A DNA stretch of 19,677 bases from an uncultured Nocardioides sp. (GTDB lineage: Bacteria > Actinomycetota > Actinomycetes > Propionibacteriales > Nocardioidaceae), in contig NZ_CAMPGZ010000059.1 in the NCBI RefSeq assembly GCF_946885725.1, positions 1-19,677 of the forward strand, in the 5' to 3' direction. Every line of letters starts with the position of its first letter. The first letter of the stretch is position 1. Made by a program: the position numbers and the translations under genes. Shown one piece after another: positions 1 to 7,204 of the stretch. The notes beneath the pieces were generated by a model. The model did no database searches. It was not told the origin of the DNA and saw nothing but the letters and a program-made list of their open reading frames with translations.

Positions 1-1014
1 GTCACGGCGAACGAGCGGGTGTGCGAGCACCGACGAGACGACGTCGAGGAGAAAGCGGATCTCGGGCTCAGAGGGCTCGGGTACGTCGGGCAGCGGGCCG
101 TCGTGCGGCTCGTCGGTGAGCCCGACGTACACGTGTCCGTCGGGCTGTGGCAGCGCGAACACGAACCGGGCGCGCGCCTCGGGCACCGGGGCCATCAGCG
201 CGACGCGCAGACCCGGGAGCGTGCGCGGCCGCAGCACGAGGTGGGTGCCGCGCGACGGGCGCAGGGAGACGTCGGGGTCGAGGGTGCCGGCCCAGACCCC
301 GGTGGCGTTGACGACCGCGCGGGCGCGGATCGTGTGCTCCTCGCCGGTGAGCTCGTCGCGCACCTGCCCGCCCGAGCAGTCGAGCGCGAGCACGCGTGTG
401 CGGGTGAGCAATCGGGCGCCGTGGCCGGCGGCGGTGCGGGCGAGGGTGACGACGAGACGAGCGTCGTCCTCGAGCTGGCCGTCCCAGGAGAGCAGGCCGC
501 CGCGCAGCCCGGTCGTGCGGAGGGACGGCGCGACCGCGAGGGTCTCGGTGCGGCCGAGCCTCCGCGGCCGTGGCAGCACGTCGCGTGGGGTGCGGGCCGA
601 GGTCCGCAGGGCGTCGCCGGCGAGGATCCCCGCACGGGTGAGGGCGGCCTGGCGGCCGGTGACGTCCGGCGTCAGCGGGACGAGCATCGGCAGCGCGCGG
701 GTGAGGTGCGGCGCGGTGCTGGTCATCAGGATGCCGCGCTCGACGGCGGACTCGTGGGCGATGCCGACCCGGCCCTGGGCCAGGTAGCGCAGTCCGCCGT
801 GCACGAGCTTGCTGCTCCACCGCGAGGTGCCGAACGCGAGGTCGTGCGCGTCGAGGGCGACCACGTCGAGGCCGCGGGACGCGGCGTCCAGCGCGACGCC
901 GGCGCCGGTGACGCCGAGGCCGACGACGAGCAGGTCGACGGTGCGGCCGTCGGTCGCCTCCGCGAGCTCGCGGGCGCGGCGCTCGGCGGTGAGGGCTGTG
1001 TCGACCGGCCTCAC
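1..1014 (-). CDS. glpD: Glycerol-3-phosphate dehydrogenase (FAD-dependent), partial
   Basis: This enzyme oxidises sn-glycerol-3-phosphate to dihydroxyacetone phosphate and passes electrons to the quinone pool, usually at the inner face of the membrane. The N-terminal 338 residues are visible; the family is usually 500-570 aa, so the C-terminal part lies beyond base 1. An FAD dinucleotide-binding motif is at residues 32-39 (GLGVTGAG). The GlpD signature GTSRWSSKLVHGGLRYL follows at about 62-78. The GTG start at 1014 overlaps the TGA of the upstream TetR gene (GTGA), so the two are probably translationally coupled and co-transcribed. No frameshift is seen. The family call is firm. An anabolic or catabolic role cannot be decided from this fragment, but the neighbouring alkyl-DHAP-synthase-like gene points to DHAP-linked lipid metabolism. 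Confidence 0.93.
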   Translation of the reverse strand, partial: MRPVDTALTAERRARELAEATDGRTVDLLVVGLGVTGAGVALDAASRGLDVVALDAHDLAFGTSRWSSKLVHGGLRYLAQGRVGIAHESAVERGILMTSTAPHLTRALPMLVPLTPDVTGRQAALTRAGILAGDALRTSARTPRDVLPRPRRLGRTETLAVAPSLRTTGLRGGLLSWDGQLEDDARLVVTLARTAAGHGARLLTRTRVLALDCSGGQVRDELTGEEHTIRARAVVNATGVWAGTLDPDVSLRPSRGTHLVLRPRTLPGLRVALMAPVPEARARFVFALPQPDGHVYVGLTDEPHDGPLPDVPEPSEPEIRFLLDVVSSVLAHPLVRRD

Positions 1015-1601
1015 GGCGCGAGGTAGCTCTCGACGATCCGGACCAGCTCCTCGTCCAGCGCGTCCTCGCTGACGCCGTCGTCGGTCATCGTCTGCGCGGA
1101 GATCGCGAAGCCGTGGGCGGCCAGGAGCAGCGACCGGGCGAGGAGCTTCGGGTCGCCGTCGCGCACCTCCCCGGCCTCCTGGGCGGCGCTGATCGCGGCC
1201 TCGAGCAGGCCGAGCAGCACGTCCTGGGTGCGGCCGCGGCGGTCGAGCAGGTAGGGGACCAGCAGCTCCGGGTCGACCTCGACGATCCGGCGGAACAGCG
1301 GGTTGGTGCGCAATGCCTTCACGGTTGCGGCGATGCCCTCGCCCAGTCCGTCGGCGTCCTGCACGGCGCCGGAGAACTCCCGGGTCATCAGGTCGGCGAG
1401 GAGGGTCTGCATGTCGGGCCAGCGGCGGTAGAGCGTCATCCGCGACACCCCGGCGCGGCGGGCCACGTCGGTCAGCGTCGTGCGCTTCCAGCCGACGGCC
1501 AGGATCGCCGCGCGGGCCGCGTCGAGCAGCGCGTGGTCGGTCGAGGACAGGCCCTGGGCGAGATCCTGGTCCTGTCCGCCCATGTGACGAAGTGACGTCA
1601 T
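1011..1601 (-). CDS. TetR/AcrR family transcriptional regulator
   Basis: A DNA-binding repressor of about 196 aa, a typical TetR length. The N-terminal helix-turn-helix is at about residues 41-62, with the recognition region GVSRMTLYRRW. The rest is a helical ligand-binding domain without a recognisable ligand signature. The ATG at 1601 is chosen because TACAGT (a TANNNT -10 box) lies exactly 7 bases upstream on the minus strand, which suggests a leaderless transcript. The in-frame ATG at 1583 is the alternative, and neither has a Shine-Dalgarno sequence. The stop overlaps the glpD start by 4 bp, so the regulator leads the glpD transcript. The divergent FAD oxidase starts only 17 bp away, so this protein plausibly controls both directions. 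That regulatory role is inferred from position. Confidence 0.92.
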   Translation of the reverse strand: MTSLRHMGGQDQDLAQGLSSTDHALLDAARAAILAVGWKRTTLTDVARRAGVSRMTLYRRWPDMQTLLADLMTREFSGAVQDADGLGEGIAATVKALRTNPLFRRIVEVDPELLVPYLLDRRGRTQDVLLGLLEAAISAAQEAGEVRDGDPKLLARSLLLAAHGFAISAQTMTDDGVSEDALDEELVRIVESYLAP

Positions 1602-1618
1602 GTGTCACACTGTAACGC
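1584..1618. promoter_or_regulatory. Overlapping divergent promoters with candidate TetR operator
   Basis: The two start codons (1601 minus, 1619 plus) are separated by 17 bp. On the minus strand TACAGT (1614-1609) lies 7 bases before the TetR ATG. On the plus strand GTGACG (1584-1589), a 17-base spacer and CACACT (1607-1612) form a weak -35/-10 pair ending 6 bases before the ATG at 1619. Both transcripts would be leaderless. Within this stretch lie an inverted repeat GTGAC-N7-GTCAC (1592-1608) and the perfect palindrome TGACGTCA (1593-1600). Either is a plausible binding site that would block both promoters. Promoter positions and operator identity are inference from sequence. Confidence 0.5.
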
Positions 1619-3214
1619 ATGACGAGCGCTCCCGACATGCACTGGGCCCGCTGGGGCGACCCCGAGGCGGCCCGGCCGCTGGCCGACTCCGCCCACGACC
1701 TGGTCGAGCTGGCCTTCGGCCCGTCGGCCGAGCAGGCGACGACACCGCTGCCCGACGTACGACTTCCGGAGCCGGGCCTCGACCCCGCGCTCGTCGCCGA
1801 GCTGGCCGGCATGCTGGGGGCCGACCACGTGCGCACCGACCACGAGTCGCGGGTGCGGCACACGCGCGGCAAGTCGACGCCCGACCTGCTGCGGATGCGG
1901 CAGGGCGACGGTGCCGACGCGCCGGACGTCGTGGCGCTGCCGGCGGACCACGCCGACGTGGCGGCGGTGCTGTCGTGGTGCAGCGAGCGGCGGGTGGCGG
2001 TGGTCCCGTTCGGCGGCGGTACGTCGGTCGTGGGCGGCCTGGCCGCGCGGCGGGACGGCTACGCGGGCGTCGTCGCACTCGACCTGCGCCGGCTCGACCG
2101 GCTCGTCTCCGTCGACCCGGTGTCGATGACCGCGGTGCTCGAGGCAGGGGTGCGCGGGCCGCGCGCCGAGGAGCTGCTCGGCGAGCACGGGCTGACGCTG
2201 GGGCACTTCCCGCAGTCGTTCGAGTACGCGTCGATCGGCGGCTTCGCCGCGACCCGGTCCAGCGGGCAGGCGTCGGCCGGGTACGGCCGCTTCGACCAGC
2301 TCGTCGTCGGGGTCACCGTCGCGACGCCGATGGGCACGCTCGAGCTCGGCAGCGCACCGGCGAGTGCCGCCGGGCCCGACCTGCGCCAGCTGGTGCTCGG
2401 GTCGGAGGGCGCGTTCGGCGTGATCACGTCGGTCAAGGTCCGGGTGCGCCCGGTGCCCGAGGTCCACCTGCACGAGACCTGGCGACTGCCGTCGTTCGGC
2501 GACGGCATCGGCGCGCTGCGCGACCTGGTGCAGCGCGGGATCGCGCCGACGGTGCTCCGGCTCTCCGACGAGCTGGAGACCGCGCTCAACCTCGCCAAGC
2601 CGGACGAGGTGGGTGCCGACAGCGGCGGGGGCTGTCTGGTGGTGACCGGCTACGAGGGCACGGCCGAGTCGATCGCGCACCGGCGCTCCGCAGTGACCGC
2701 GCGGCTGGATCGAGCGGGCGGCACGTCGCTCGGCGCCGAGGACGGCGAGGCCTGGGCGGCGGGCCGGTTCCAGGGCCCGTACCTGCGCGACGGGCTGCTC
2801 GACCGGGGCGTGCTGGTGGAGACGCTGGAGACGGCGACGTACTGGGCGGACCTGCCGCGGCTGTACGCCGCCGTGAGCAGTGCCCTGACCACCGAGCTGA
2901 CCACCGAGGACGGTCGCGCGCCGGTGGTGCTGTGCCACGTGTCGCACGTCTACGAGACCGGCGCCTCGCTGTACTTCACCGTCGCCGCGCGCCAGGTCGG
3001 TGACGGGCTCGCGCAGTGGGCGTCCGCGAAGGCGGCGGCGAGCGACGCGATCGCCTCGCTGGGTGCCACGATCACGCACCACCACGCCGTCGGTCGTGAC
3101 CACCTGCCGTGGCTGGCGCGCGAGATCGGTCCGGTGGGAGTGGAGATGCTGCGTGCGGTCAAGGAGCGGATCGACCCGGCGGGCGTGCTCAACCCGGGTG
3201 TGCTCGTGCCCTGA
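1619..3214 (+). CDS. FAD-binding oxidase, alkyl-DHAP synthase-like
   Basis: This 531-aa flavoprotein resembles alkyldihydroxyacetonephosphate synthase (AGPS), which swaps the acyl chain of acyl-DHAP for a fatty alcohol and creates the ether bond of ether lipids. A PCMH-type FAD domain covers about residues 100-280, with the phosphate-binding loop PFGGGTSVVGGL near 122-133. The AGPS-like segment GHFPQSFEYASIGGFAATRS follows. A C-terminal HHHAVGRDH (about residues 487-495) matches the histidine cluster of AGPS active sites. It is shorter than human AGPS because it lacks the peroxisomal N-terminus. The start is set by the probable leaderless promoter. The gene is divergent from tetR-glpD, whose product DHAP is the precursor of the AGPS substrate. 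The family call is good; the substrate is unproven, and other FAD-linked (GlcD/VAO-type) oxidases remain possible. Confidence 0.88.
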   Translation: MTSAPDMHWARWGDPEAARPLADSAHDLVELAFGPSAEQATTPLPDVRLPEPGLDPALVAELAGMLGADHVRTDHESRVRHTRGKSTPDLLRMRQGDGADAPDVVALPADHADVAAVLSWCSERRVAVVPFGGGTSVVGGLAARRDGYAGVVALDLRRLDRLVSVDPVSMTAVLEAGVRGPRAEELLGEHGLTLGHFPQSFEYASIGGFAATRSSGQASAGYGRFDQLVVGVTVATPMGTLELGSAPASAAGPDLRQLVLGSEGAFGVITSVKVRVRPVPEVHLHETWRLPSFGDGIGALRDLVQRGIAPTVLRLSDELETALNLAKPDEVGADSGGGCLVVTGYEGTAESIAHRRSAVTARLDRAGGTSLGAEDGEAWAAGRFQGPYLRDGLLDRGVLVETLETATYWADLPRLYAAVSSALTTELTTEDGRAPVVLCHVSHVYETGASLYFTVAARQVGDGLAQWASAKAAASDAIASLGATITHHHAVGRDHLPWLAREIGPVGVEMLRAVKERIDPAGVLNPGVLVP

Positions 3215-3228
3215 GCCTCGCTCGGCCG

Positions 3229-3951
3229 TCAGCGGCCGCGGTGCATCTCCCACACCACGAGCTCGCAGCCGTCGGGCCCGGCGGTGACGCGCGCCTGACC
3301 CGCGTCGGTGAACCGTGCCGCGTCTGCCTCGGCCAGGAGGCCGGCGCCCTCGAGGTCGGCGGTGCCGCGGGCGACGAAGGCGTGGAGGTACGGCGCGTCC
3401 GGGAGGTCCACCGCGGTGCCGGGCTGCATTCGCGCGACGTGCAGGGTGGCAGCGGAGCTGCGGATGGCGATGGCGGCGTCCTGCCGTCCGGAGGCGACCG
3501 GGACCAGCTCGCCTCGGTCCAGCGCGGTTCCGACGTCTGCGAGGGCGTACGACGGGTCGCCGTCCGGCTCGTCGGGCAGCACCCACATCTGCACGAACCG
3601 CACCCGCGGCCCGGACCCGGGGTCGTGGTGCTCGGAGTGATGAACTCCGCGGCCGGCGCTGAGACGTTGGACCAAGCCGGGTACGACGACGCCCGACCGG
3701 TCGGAGAGGTGCTCGGTGTCCGCGTGGGTCAGGCCGCCTTCGAGCACCCAGGTGACGATCTCGAGGTCGCGGTGCGGGTGGGTGTCGTAGCCGTGGCCGC
3801 CCTCGACCTCGTCGTCGTTGTGCGCGACCAGTACGCCGTGCGCGATGTTGGCCGGGTCGTAGTGGGGGCCGAACGAGAACGAGTGCCGCGAGACGAGACC
3901 GTCTGCGCGAGTGGCCGGGCGGTCCGCCGCACGCCGTACCTCCACGGTCAC
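3229..3951 (-). CDS. Pirin family protein (bicupin)
   Basis: A 240-aa cupin of the pirin/YhhW type. These proteins bind one metal in the N-terminal barrel; some members act as quercetin 2,3-dioxygenases, others as transcription cofactors or redox sensors. The four expected metal ligands are visible: H58 and H60 in THPHRDLEI, and H105 and E107 in GVHHSEHHD. The N-terminal FSFGPHYDP motif is also typical. The GTG start at 3951 is preceded by GGAGGAG, and its first bases overlap the stop of the upstream 62-aa membrane protein (GTGA), indicating coupled translation. Longer readings on this strand lack family similarity before this point. The end is only 14 bp from the convergent FAD oxidase, with no clear terminator between. 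The biological substrate cannot be inferred. Confidence 0.92.
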   Translation of the reverse strand: MTVEVRRAADRPATRADGLVSRHSFSFGPHYDPANIAHGVLVAHNDDEVEGGHGYDTHPHRDLEIVTWVLEGGLTHADTEHLSDRSGVVVPGLVQRLSAGRGVHHSEHHDPGSGPRVRFVQMWVLPDEPDGDPSYALADVGTALDRGELVPVASGRQDAAIAIRSSAATLHVARMQPGTAVDLPDAPYLHAFVARGTADLEGAGLLAEADAARFTDAGQARVTAGPDGCELVVWEMHRGR

Positions 3952-4136
3952 GGCTCCTCCGACTGCCCGTGCTCCTGCTCCCCGATCTCGGCGTACCGCT
4001 GGTGCAGCCGGGCGCGGATCTCGTCGGGGGTGTAGGCGCGGCGCTCGCGCTCGTGGCGGGCGACGACCGCCCCGGTGGCGACCACGCCCGCGACACCCGC
4101 GAGGCCGAGCAGCTTCCACCAGGTCGACGCGCGCAT
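3948..4136 (-). CDS. Small single-pass membrane protein, unknown function
   Basis: A 62-aa protein with one hydrophobic helix at about residues 6-27 (KLLGLAGVAGVVATGAVVA). A charged, Arg/Glu-rich cytoplasmic tail of about 35 residues follows (HERERRAYTPDEIRARLHQR). Three facts make it a real gene rather than a shadow. TAGCCT, a TANNNT -10 box, lies 7 bases before its ATG. Its stop overlaps the pirin GTG by 4 bp. The Shine-Dalgarno GGAGGAG of pirin sits inside its last codons. The tail resembles those of many short actinobacterial proteins encoded next to enzymes, but I recognise no named family. It may anchor or assist pirin, which is only a guess from coupling. Confidence 0.72.
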   Translation of the reverse strand: MRASTWWKLLGLAGVAGVVATGAVVARHERERRAYTPDEIRARLHQRYAEIGEQEHGQSEEP

Positions 4137-4143
4137 GAGGCCG

Positions 4144-4149
4144 AGGCTA
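4144..4149 (-). promoter_or_regulatory. -10 box, leaderless promoter of membrane protein-pirin operon
   Basis: TAGCCT on the minus strand matches TANNNT and lies 7 bases before the ATG at 4136. No Shine-Dalgarno sequence is present, consistent with leaderless initiation. No convincing -35 box was seen. Confidence 0.5.
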
Positions 4150-4185
4150 GGGCATGGGCGGGCGGCGGTACGGCACGATGAGCCG

Positions 4186-4899
4186 GTGACTGAGCGCCGG
4201 GTGCCCGACCTGCCGCCCGGAGCCGTCTCCGTCGAGGAGGCCGCCCGGGTGACGCGCACCGGCGACCTGTGGTTGTTCCGGGGCCGCACCGCCGCCGACC
4301 GGGCGATCCAGACGCTGACGAACTCTCCGGTGAACCACGTCGGGATGGCGGTGGTCATCGACGACCTGCCGCCGCTGATGTGGCACGCCGAGCTCGGCCG
4401 GACGCTCGTCGACCACTGGTCGGGCACCCACCACCGCGGCGTGCAGCTGCACGACCTGGTGGAGTCGGTGACGCGGTGGCGCGAGACGTACGGCCAGGCG
4501 TCGTACTTCCGGCAGATCCACCCCGAGGTCGGCCGCCGCGAGGAGGACGCGCTGCTGCGCACGATCGCGCGGCTCGACGGGGTGTCGTTCCCGAGCACGA
4601 TGCGGCTCGCGACCCGGTGGCTGAGCGGCCGCGACGCGTACCTGCCCCGCCGCAAGCGCGGCCGTCCCCGGGTGCGCCCCGAGGCGGCGTTCTGCGCCGA
4701 GACCGTCGCGCTGACGCTGCAGGACATGGGCATCGTCGAGGACGAGTGGAAGCCGTCCTGGTTCGACCCCGGGACGTTCTGGAGCGGGGAGTACCTGCCG
4801 CTGCGGGACGGGTGGTCGTACGGCGCGGAGATCCAGGTCGGCCCGCTGCCGCCGAAGGGCGCGAAGGTGGCCAGCGCCCGCACCCGCTGGCGCTCCTGA
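4186..4899 (+). CDS. YiiX/YebB-like NlpC/P60-superfamily cysteine hydrolase
   Basis: A 237-aa protein with the circularly permuted papain-like order of the YiiX/YebB (peptidase C92-like) group: a histidine motif first (NSPVNHVGMAVV, H51) and the catalytic cysteine late (AAFCAETVAL, C170). Such enzymes cleave or exchange amide or ester bonds in cell-wall peptides or lipids. No signal peptide is visible, so it probably acts in the cytoplasm or at the inner membrane face. The GTG at 4186 is chosen because the sequence upstream is unstructured; CACGAT (4174-4179) is a weak -10 box six bases before it. An in-frame ATG at 4135 would overlap the divergent gene. The gene stands alone: divergent to the pirin pair and followed by a palindromic repeat. 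The substrate is unknown. Confidence 0.8.
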   Translation: MTERRVPDLPPGAVSVEEAARVTRTGDLWLFRGRTAADRAIQTLTNSPVNHVGMAVVIDDLPPLMWHAELGRTLVDHWSGTHHRGVQLHDLVESVTRWRETYGQASYFRQIHPEVGRREEDALLRTIARLDGVSFPSTMRLATRWLSGRDAYLPRRKRGRPRVRPEAAFCAETVALTLQDMGIVEDEWKPSWFDPGTFWSGEYLPLRDGWSYGAEIQVGPLPPKGAKVASARTRWRS

Positions 4900-4912
4900 C
4901 GTCGCTGCGCGC

Positions 4913-4978
4913 CGTTGCGGTTTGGTCCCCAACCGCAAGAATCGGACGCTGGATCGTGCGGTTCGTGACCAATCGATG
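4913..4978 (+). repeat. Palindromic intergenic repeat family A, copy 1
   Basis: A 66-bp element filling most of the gap between two convergent genes; the second copy is at 10030-10095. The first 29 bases (from CGTTGCGGTTTGGTCC) are identical in both copies. An 11-base centre differs completely, then ATCGTGCGGTT and GACCAATCGATG are again identical. The element folds as TTGGTC-N3-AACCGCA pairing with TGCGGTT-N3-GACCAA. A competing hairpin TTGCGGTT (4915-4922) with AACCGCAA (4931-4938) uses the same strand, so two folds exclude each other. It could serve as a bidirectional terminator, although there is no T-tract. Confidence 0.85.
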
Positions 4979-4982
4979 CGGG

Positions 4983-6065
4983 TCAGGCCGGGAGCGCCGG
5001 CTCGTCCTCGACAGCCTCGACGGCCTCCTCGGCGGGCAGCTCGTCGGCACGGACGGTACGACGGAGCCGGCCGCGCTTGGCGACGTACTGCGCCCGGTCG
5101 CCGGCCGCGAACAGCGCTCGCGGGTTGAGCGTCTCGCCGTCGCCGACCAGCACCGACGCGGCGCCGCAGGACAGCGTCGCCGGCGTACCGAGGTTCCAGG
5201 TCAGCCCGCACAACCCGTCGGCGACCGCCACCACGTCGGCGGGATCGTGGCCGACGACGAGCACGGTGAACTCGTCACCGCCGACCCGGGCGACGAGCGC
5301 ACCGGGCAGGCGGGAGAAGTGGCGGAGCATCGCTCCGGCCACGGACTTGATCAGCTGGTCGCCGACCAGGTGCCCGTGGGAGTCGTTGACACGCTTGAGC
5401 CCGTTGATGTCGGCGACGACGACCGTGACCGGCCGCGCCGGGCCGTCGGCGTGATCGAACGCCCAGTCCGCCCGCTCGTCGAGCGCGCGCCGGTTGGCGA
5501 GCCCGGTCAGCGGGTCGTGGTAGGCCATCGTCTGCAGCGACTCCTCGCGCAGCGCGCGGGAGATGCCGCCGGCGAGGATCGCGGTCAGCGCCTCGAGGTA
5601 CGCCGTGTCGTCCTGACCGAACGGCGGCTCGCCGATCTGACGGGTCGCGTAGAACTCGCCCCAGAGCACCCCGTCGACGACGAGCGGCGCGCCCATCGAC
5701 GAGCCCTTGCCCAGCTCGCGCAGCAGCTCGATCTCGCGCGCGTCGCCGTCCGGGTCGTCCAGCGTCGTGGACCACGAGACCGTGCCCTCGGTGAGCAGGC
5801 CGAGACAGGCGAAGTCGTCGATGGGGTACGTCTCGTCCTCGGGCCAGCGCTCCTCGTGCGGGCCGAGCTCGCCGACGTTCAGCAGCGTTCGTACCACGCC
5901 CGTGCCCGACTCCAGCCGGCTGACCGAGACGCTCGCGGCGCCGATCGCCCGGCGCGCACTCTCCGCGGCCGCCTCGATGACCTCCGTGAGCGTGCCGGAG
6001 CGCCCGGTGTCGCGCGCCAGGGCGGCGAGACTCCGGATGCGGGTGAACGAGTCCTCAGGCGGCAA
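4983..6065 (-). CDS. GAF-GGDEF protein, probable diguanylate cyclase
   Basis: A 360-aa soluble protein with an N-terminal GAF-like sensory domain (about residues 20-170) and a C-terminal GGDEF domain that would make cyclic di-GMP from two GTP. The active-site motif GGDEF is intact at 262-266, as is the metal-binding stretch ADINGLKRVND (about 218-228). The allosteric RxxD inhibition site expected just before GGDEF is not present (RLPG stands in that area). The TTG start at 6065 is chosen because GGAG lies 8 bases upstream and because it aligns with the start of the paralogue encoded just upstream (both reach RIRSLAALAR after 7-10 residues). The alternative GTG at 6149 overlaps the upstream stop (GTGA). 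No membrane segments are seen, so it should sense a cytoplasmic ligand. The C-terminal tail is acidic. Confidence 0.88.
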   Translation of the reverse strand: MPPEDSFTRIRSLAALARDTGRSGTLTEVIEAAAESARRAIGAASVSVSRLESGTGVVRTLLNVGELGPHEERWPEDETYPIDDFACLGLLTEGTVSWSTTLDDPDGDAREIELLRELGKGSSMGAPLVVDGVLWGEFYATRQIGEPPFGQDDTAYLEALTAILAGGISRALREESLQTMAYHDPLTGLANRRALDERADWAFDHADGPARPVTVVVADINGLKRVNDSHGHLVGDQLIKSVAGAMLRHFSRLPGALVARVGGDEFTVLVVGHDPADVVAVADGLCGLTWNLGTPATLSCGAASVLVGDGETLNPRALFAAGDRAQYVAKRGRLRRTVRADELPAEEAVEAVEDEPALPA

Positions 6066-6145
6066 GGGCGGATCTCCGGCGGACAGGGGTGGCCTCGCCG
6101 GACGTGATCGGCCGCACACCGTCGGCCATGAGCGTTTCGGGACCG

Positions 6146-7204
6146 TCACTCGGCGGGCGGTCCGGCCGGCTCGAGCGGCTCGGCCAGCACCACCTGCCGG
6201 CGCCGCTCCCGCTTGGCGACGTACAACGCCCGGTCCGCGGCCGCGAACATCTCCGACGGCGTCAGCCGCAGTTCGTCCGACAGGTCCGCGTGCGCCACCC
6301 CGCCGGAGAGCGCCGTGGTCGGGTCGCGCTCCCAGCTCCGGGCGACGACCTGGTTGGCGACCTCGACCAGCGGCTCCATCGACCGGCCGACTGAGAGCAC
6401 GGTGAACTCGTCGCCGCCGACCCGGCCGACGACGCAGGCGGACAGCACGGCGAAGGAGCGCACCAGGTCGCCCGCGACCCGGCGGATCAGCTCGTCGCCC
6501 GCGGCGTGGCCGTGCTGGTCGTTGGTCAGCTTGAGGCCGTTGATGTCGAGCGCGACGACGCCGACCTGCCGGATCATCCCGGGAGGTACGTCGAACGCGA
6601 TCTTGGCGTGGTCGTCGATCGCCCGGCGGTTGAGCAGCCCGGTCAGCGGGTCGTGGTACGCCAGCTGGGTCAGCGTCTCCTCGCGGCTGGCCCGGGCCAG
6701 CGCGCCGGCCATGATCGCGATCATCGCCTCGAGGTAGGCGATGTCGTCCTCGTCGAACGGGTCGTCGAACCGGTGCCGCGTCGCGTACACCTCGCCCCAC
6801 AGCTCGCCCTCGACGACCAGCGGCGTCGACACCGAGCTGCCCTTGCCGAGCGCGCGCAGCAGCGCCTTCTCCGCGGGTGGTGTGGCGGGGCTGTCCAGGT
6901 GCCAGGACCAGGTGACCAGGCGGTCGGAGGTGACGTCGAGCCCGCGGAGCTCCTGCATCGGGTGCACCTCGTTCTCCGGCCAGCGCTCCTCGTGCGGTCC
7001 GAGGTCGCCGACGTTGACGATGGTGCGCACCGACTCGCCGTCCGGCTGCAGCCGCGAGATCGACACCGAGGCGGCGCGCAGCGTGCGCAGCGCCTCCTCC
7101 GCACTCAGCTCCAGGAGCCGGTGCAGCGTGTCCGGCCGGCTGAGGACGCGCGCCAGCGCGGCGAGACTCCTGATCCGGACCTCGTCGTCGTCTTTTCGGC
7201 GCAT
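6146..7204 (-). CDS. GAF-GGDEF protein, probable diguanylate cyclase (paralogue)
   Basis: A 352-aa paralogue of the next gene on this strand, with the same architecture: GAF-like domain at about 20-170 and GGDEF domain to the C-terminus. GGDEF is at 263-267 and the metal-binding Asp is D220 in ALDINGLKLTND. The two proteins share long motifs such as RIRSLAALAR, LGPHEERWPE and AYHDPLTGL, pointing to a tandem duplication. The RxxD product-inhibition site is again missing (LSAC in that area). The ATG at 7204 is supported by AGGGGGG about 5 bases upstream. Ligand-pocket segments differ more than the catalytic domain: this copy has HPMQELRGLD where the other has YPIDDFACLG. They may therefore sense different signals. 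Both are probably transcribed from the 7205-7351 gap, divergently from the beta-glucosidase. Confidence 0.9.
   Translation of the reverse strand: MRRKDDDEVRIRSLAALARVLSRPDTLHRLLELSAEEALRTLRAASVSISRLQPDGESVRTIVNVGDLGPHEERWPENEVHPMQELRGLDVTSDRLVTWSWHLDSPATPPAEKALLRALGKGSSVSTPLVVEGELWGEVYATRHRFDDPFDEDDIAYLEAMIAIMAGALARASREETLTQLAYHDPLTGLLNRRAIDDHAKIAFDVPPGMIRQVGVVALDINGLKLTNDQHGHAAGDELIRRVAGDLVRSFAVLSACVVGRVGGDEFTVLSVGRSMEPLVEVANQVVARSWERDPTTALSGGVAHADLSDELRLTPSEMFAAADRALYVAKRERRRQVVLAEPLEPAGPPAE

Noticed and set aside
1593..1600. TGACGTCA read as a CRE/ATF-type site
   Set aside because: That is a eukaryotic motif. Here it is only the centre of a possible bacterial operator.
3215..3228. Terminator between the convergent FAD oxidase and pirin genes
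   Set aside because: Only 14 bases separate the stops and no stem with a T-run is visible.
1598..4096. An 832-residue open frame on the minus strand opposite the FAD oxidase
   Set aside because: Arg/Pro/Ala-rich low-complexity translation without domains, a typical antisense shadow in high-GC DNA. It lies over the real plus-strand oxidase and out of frame with pirin.
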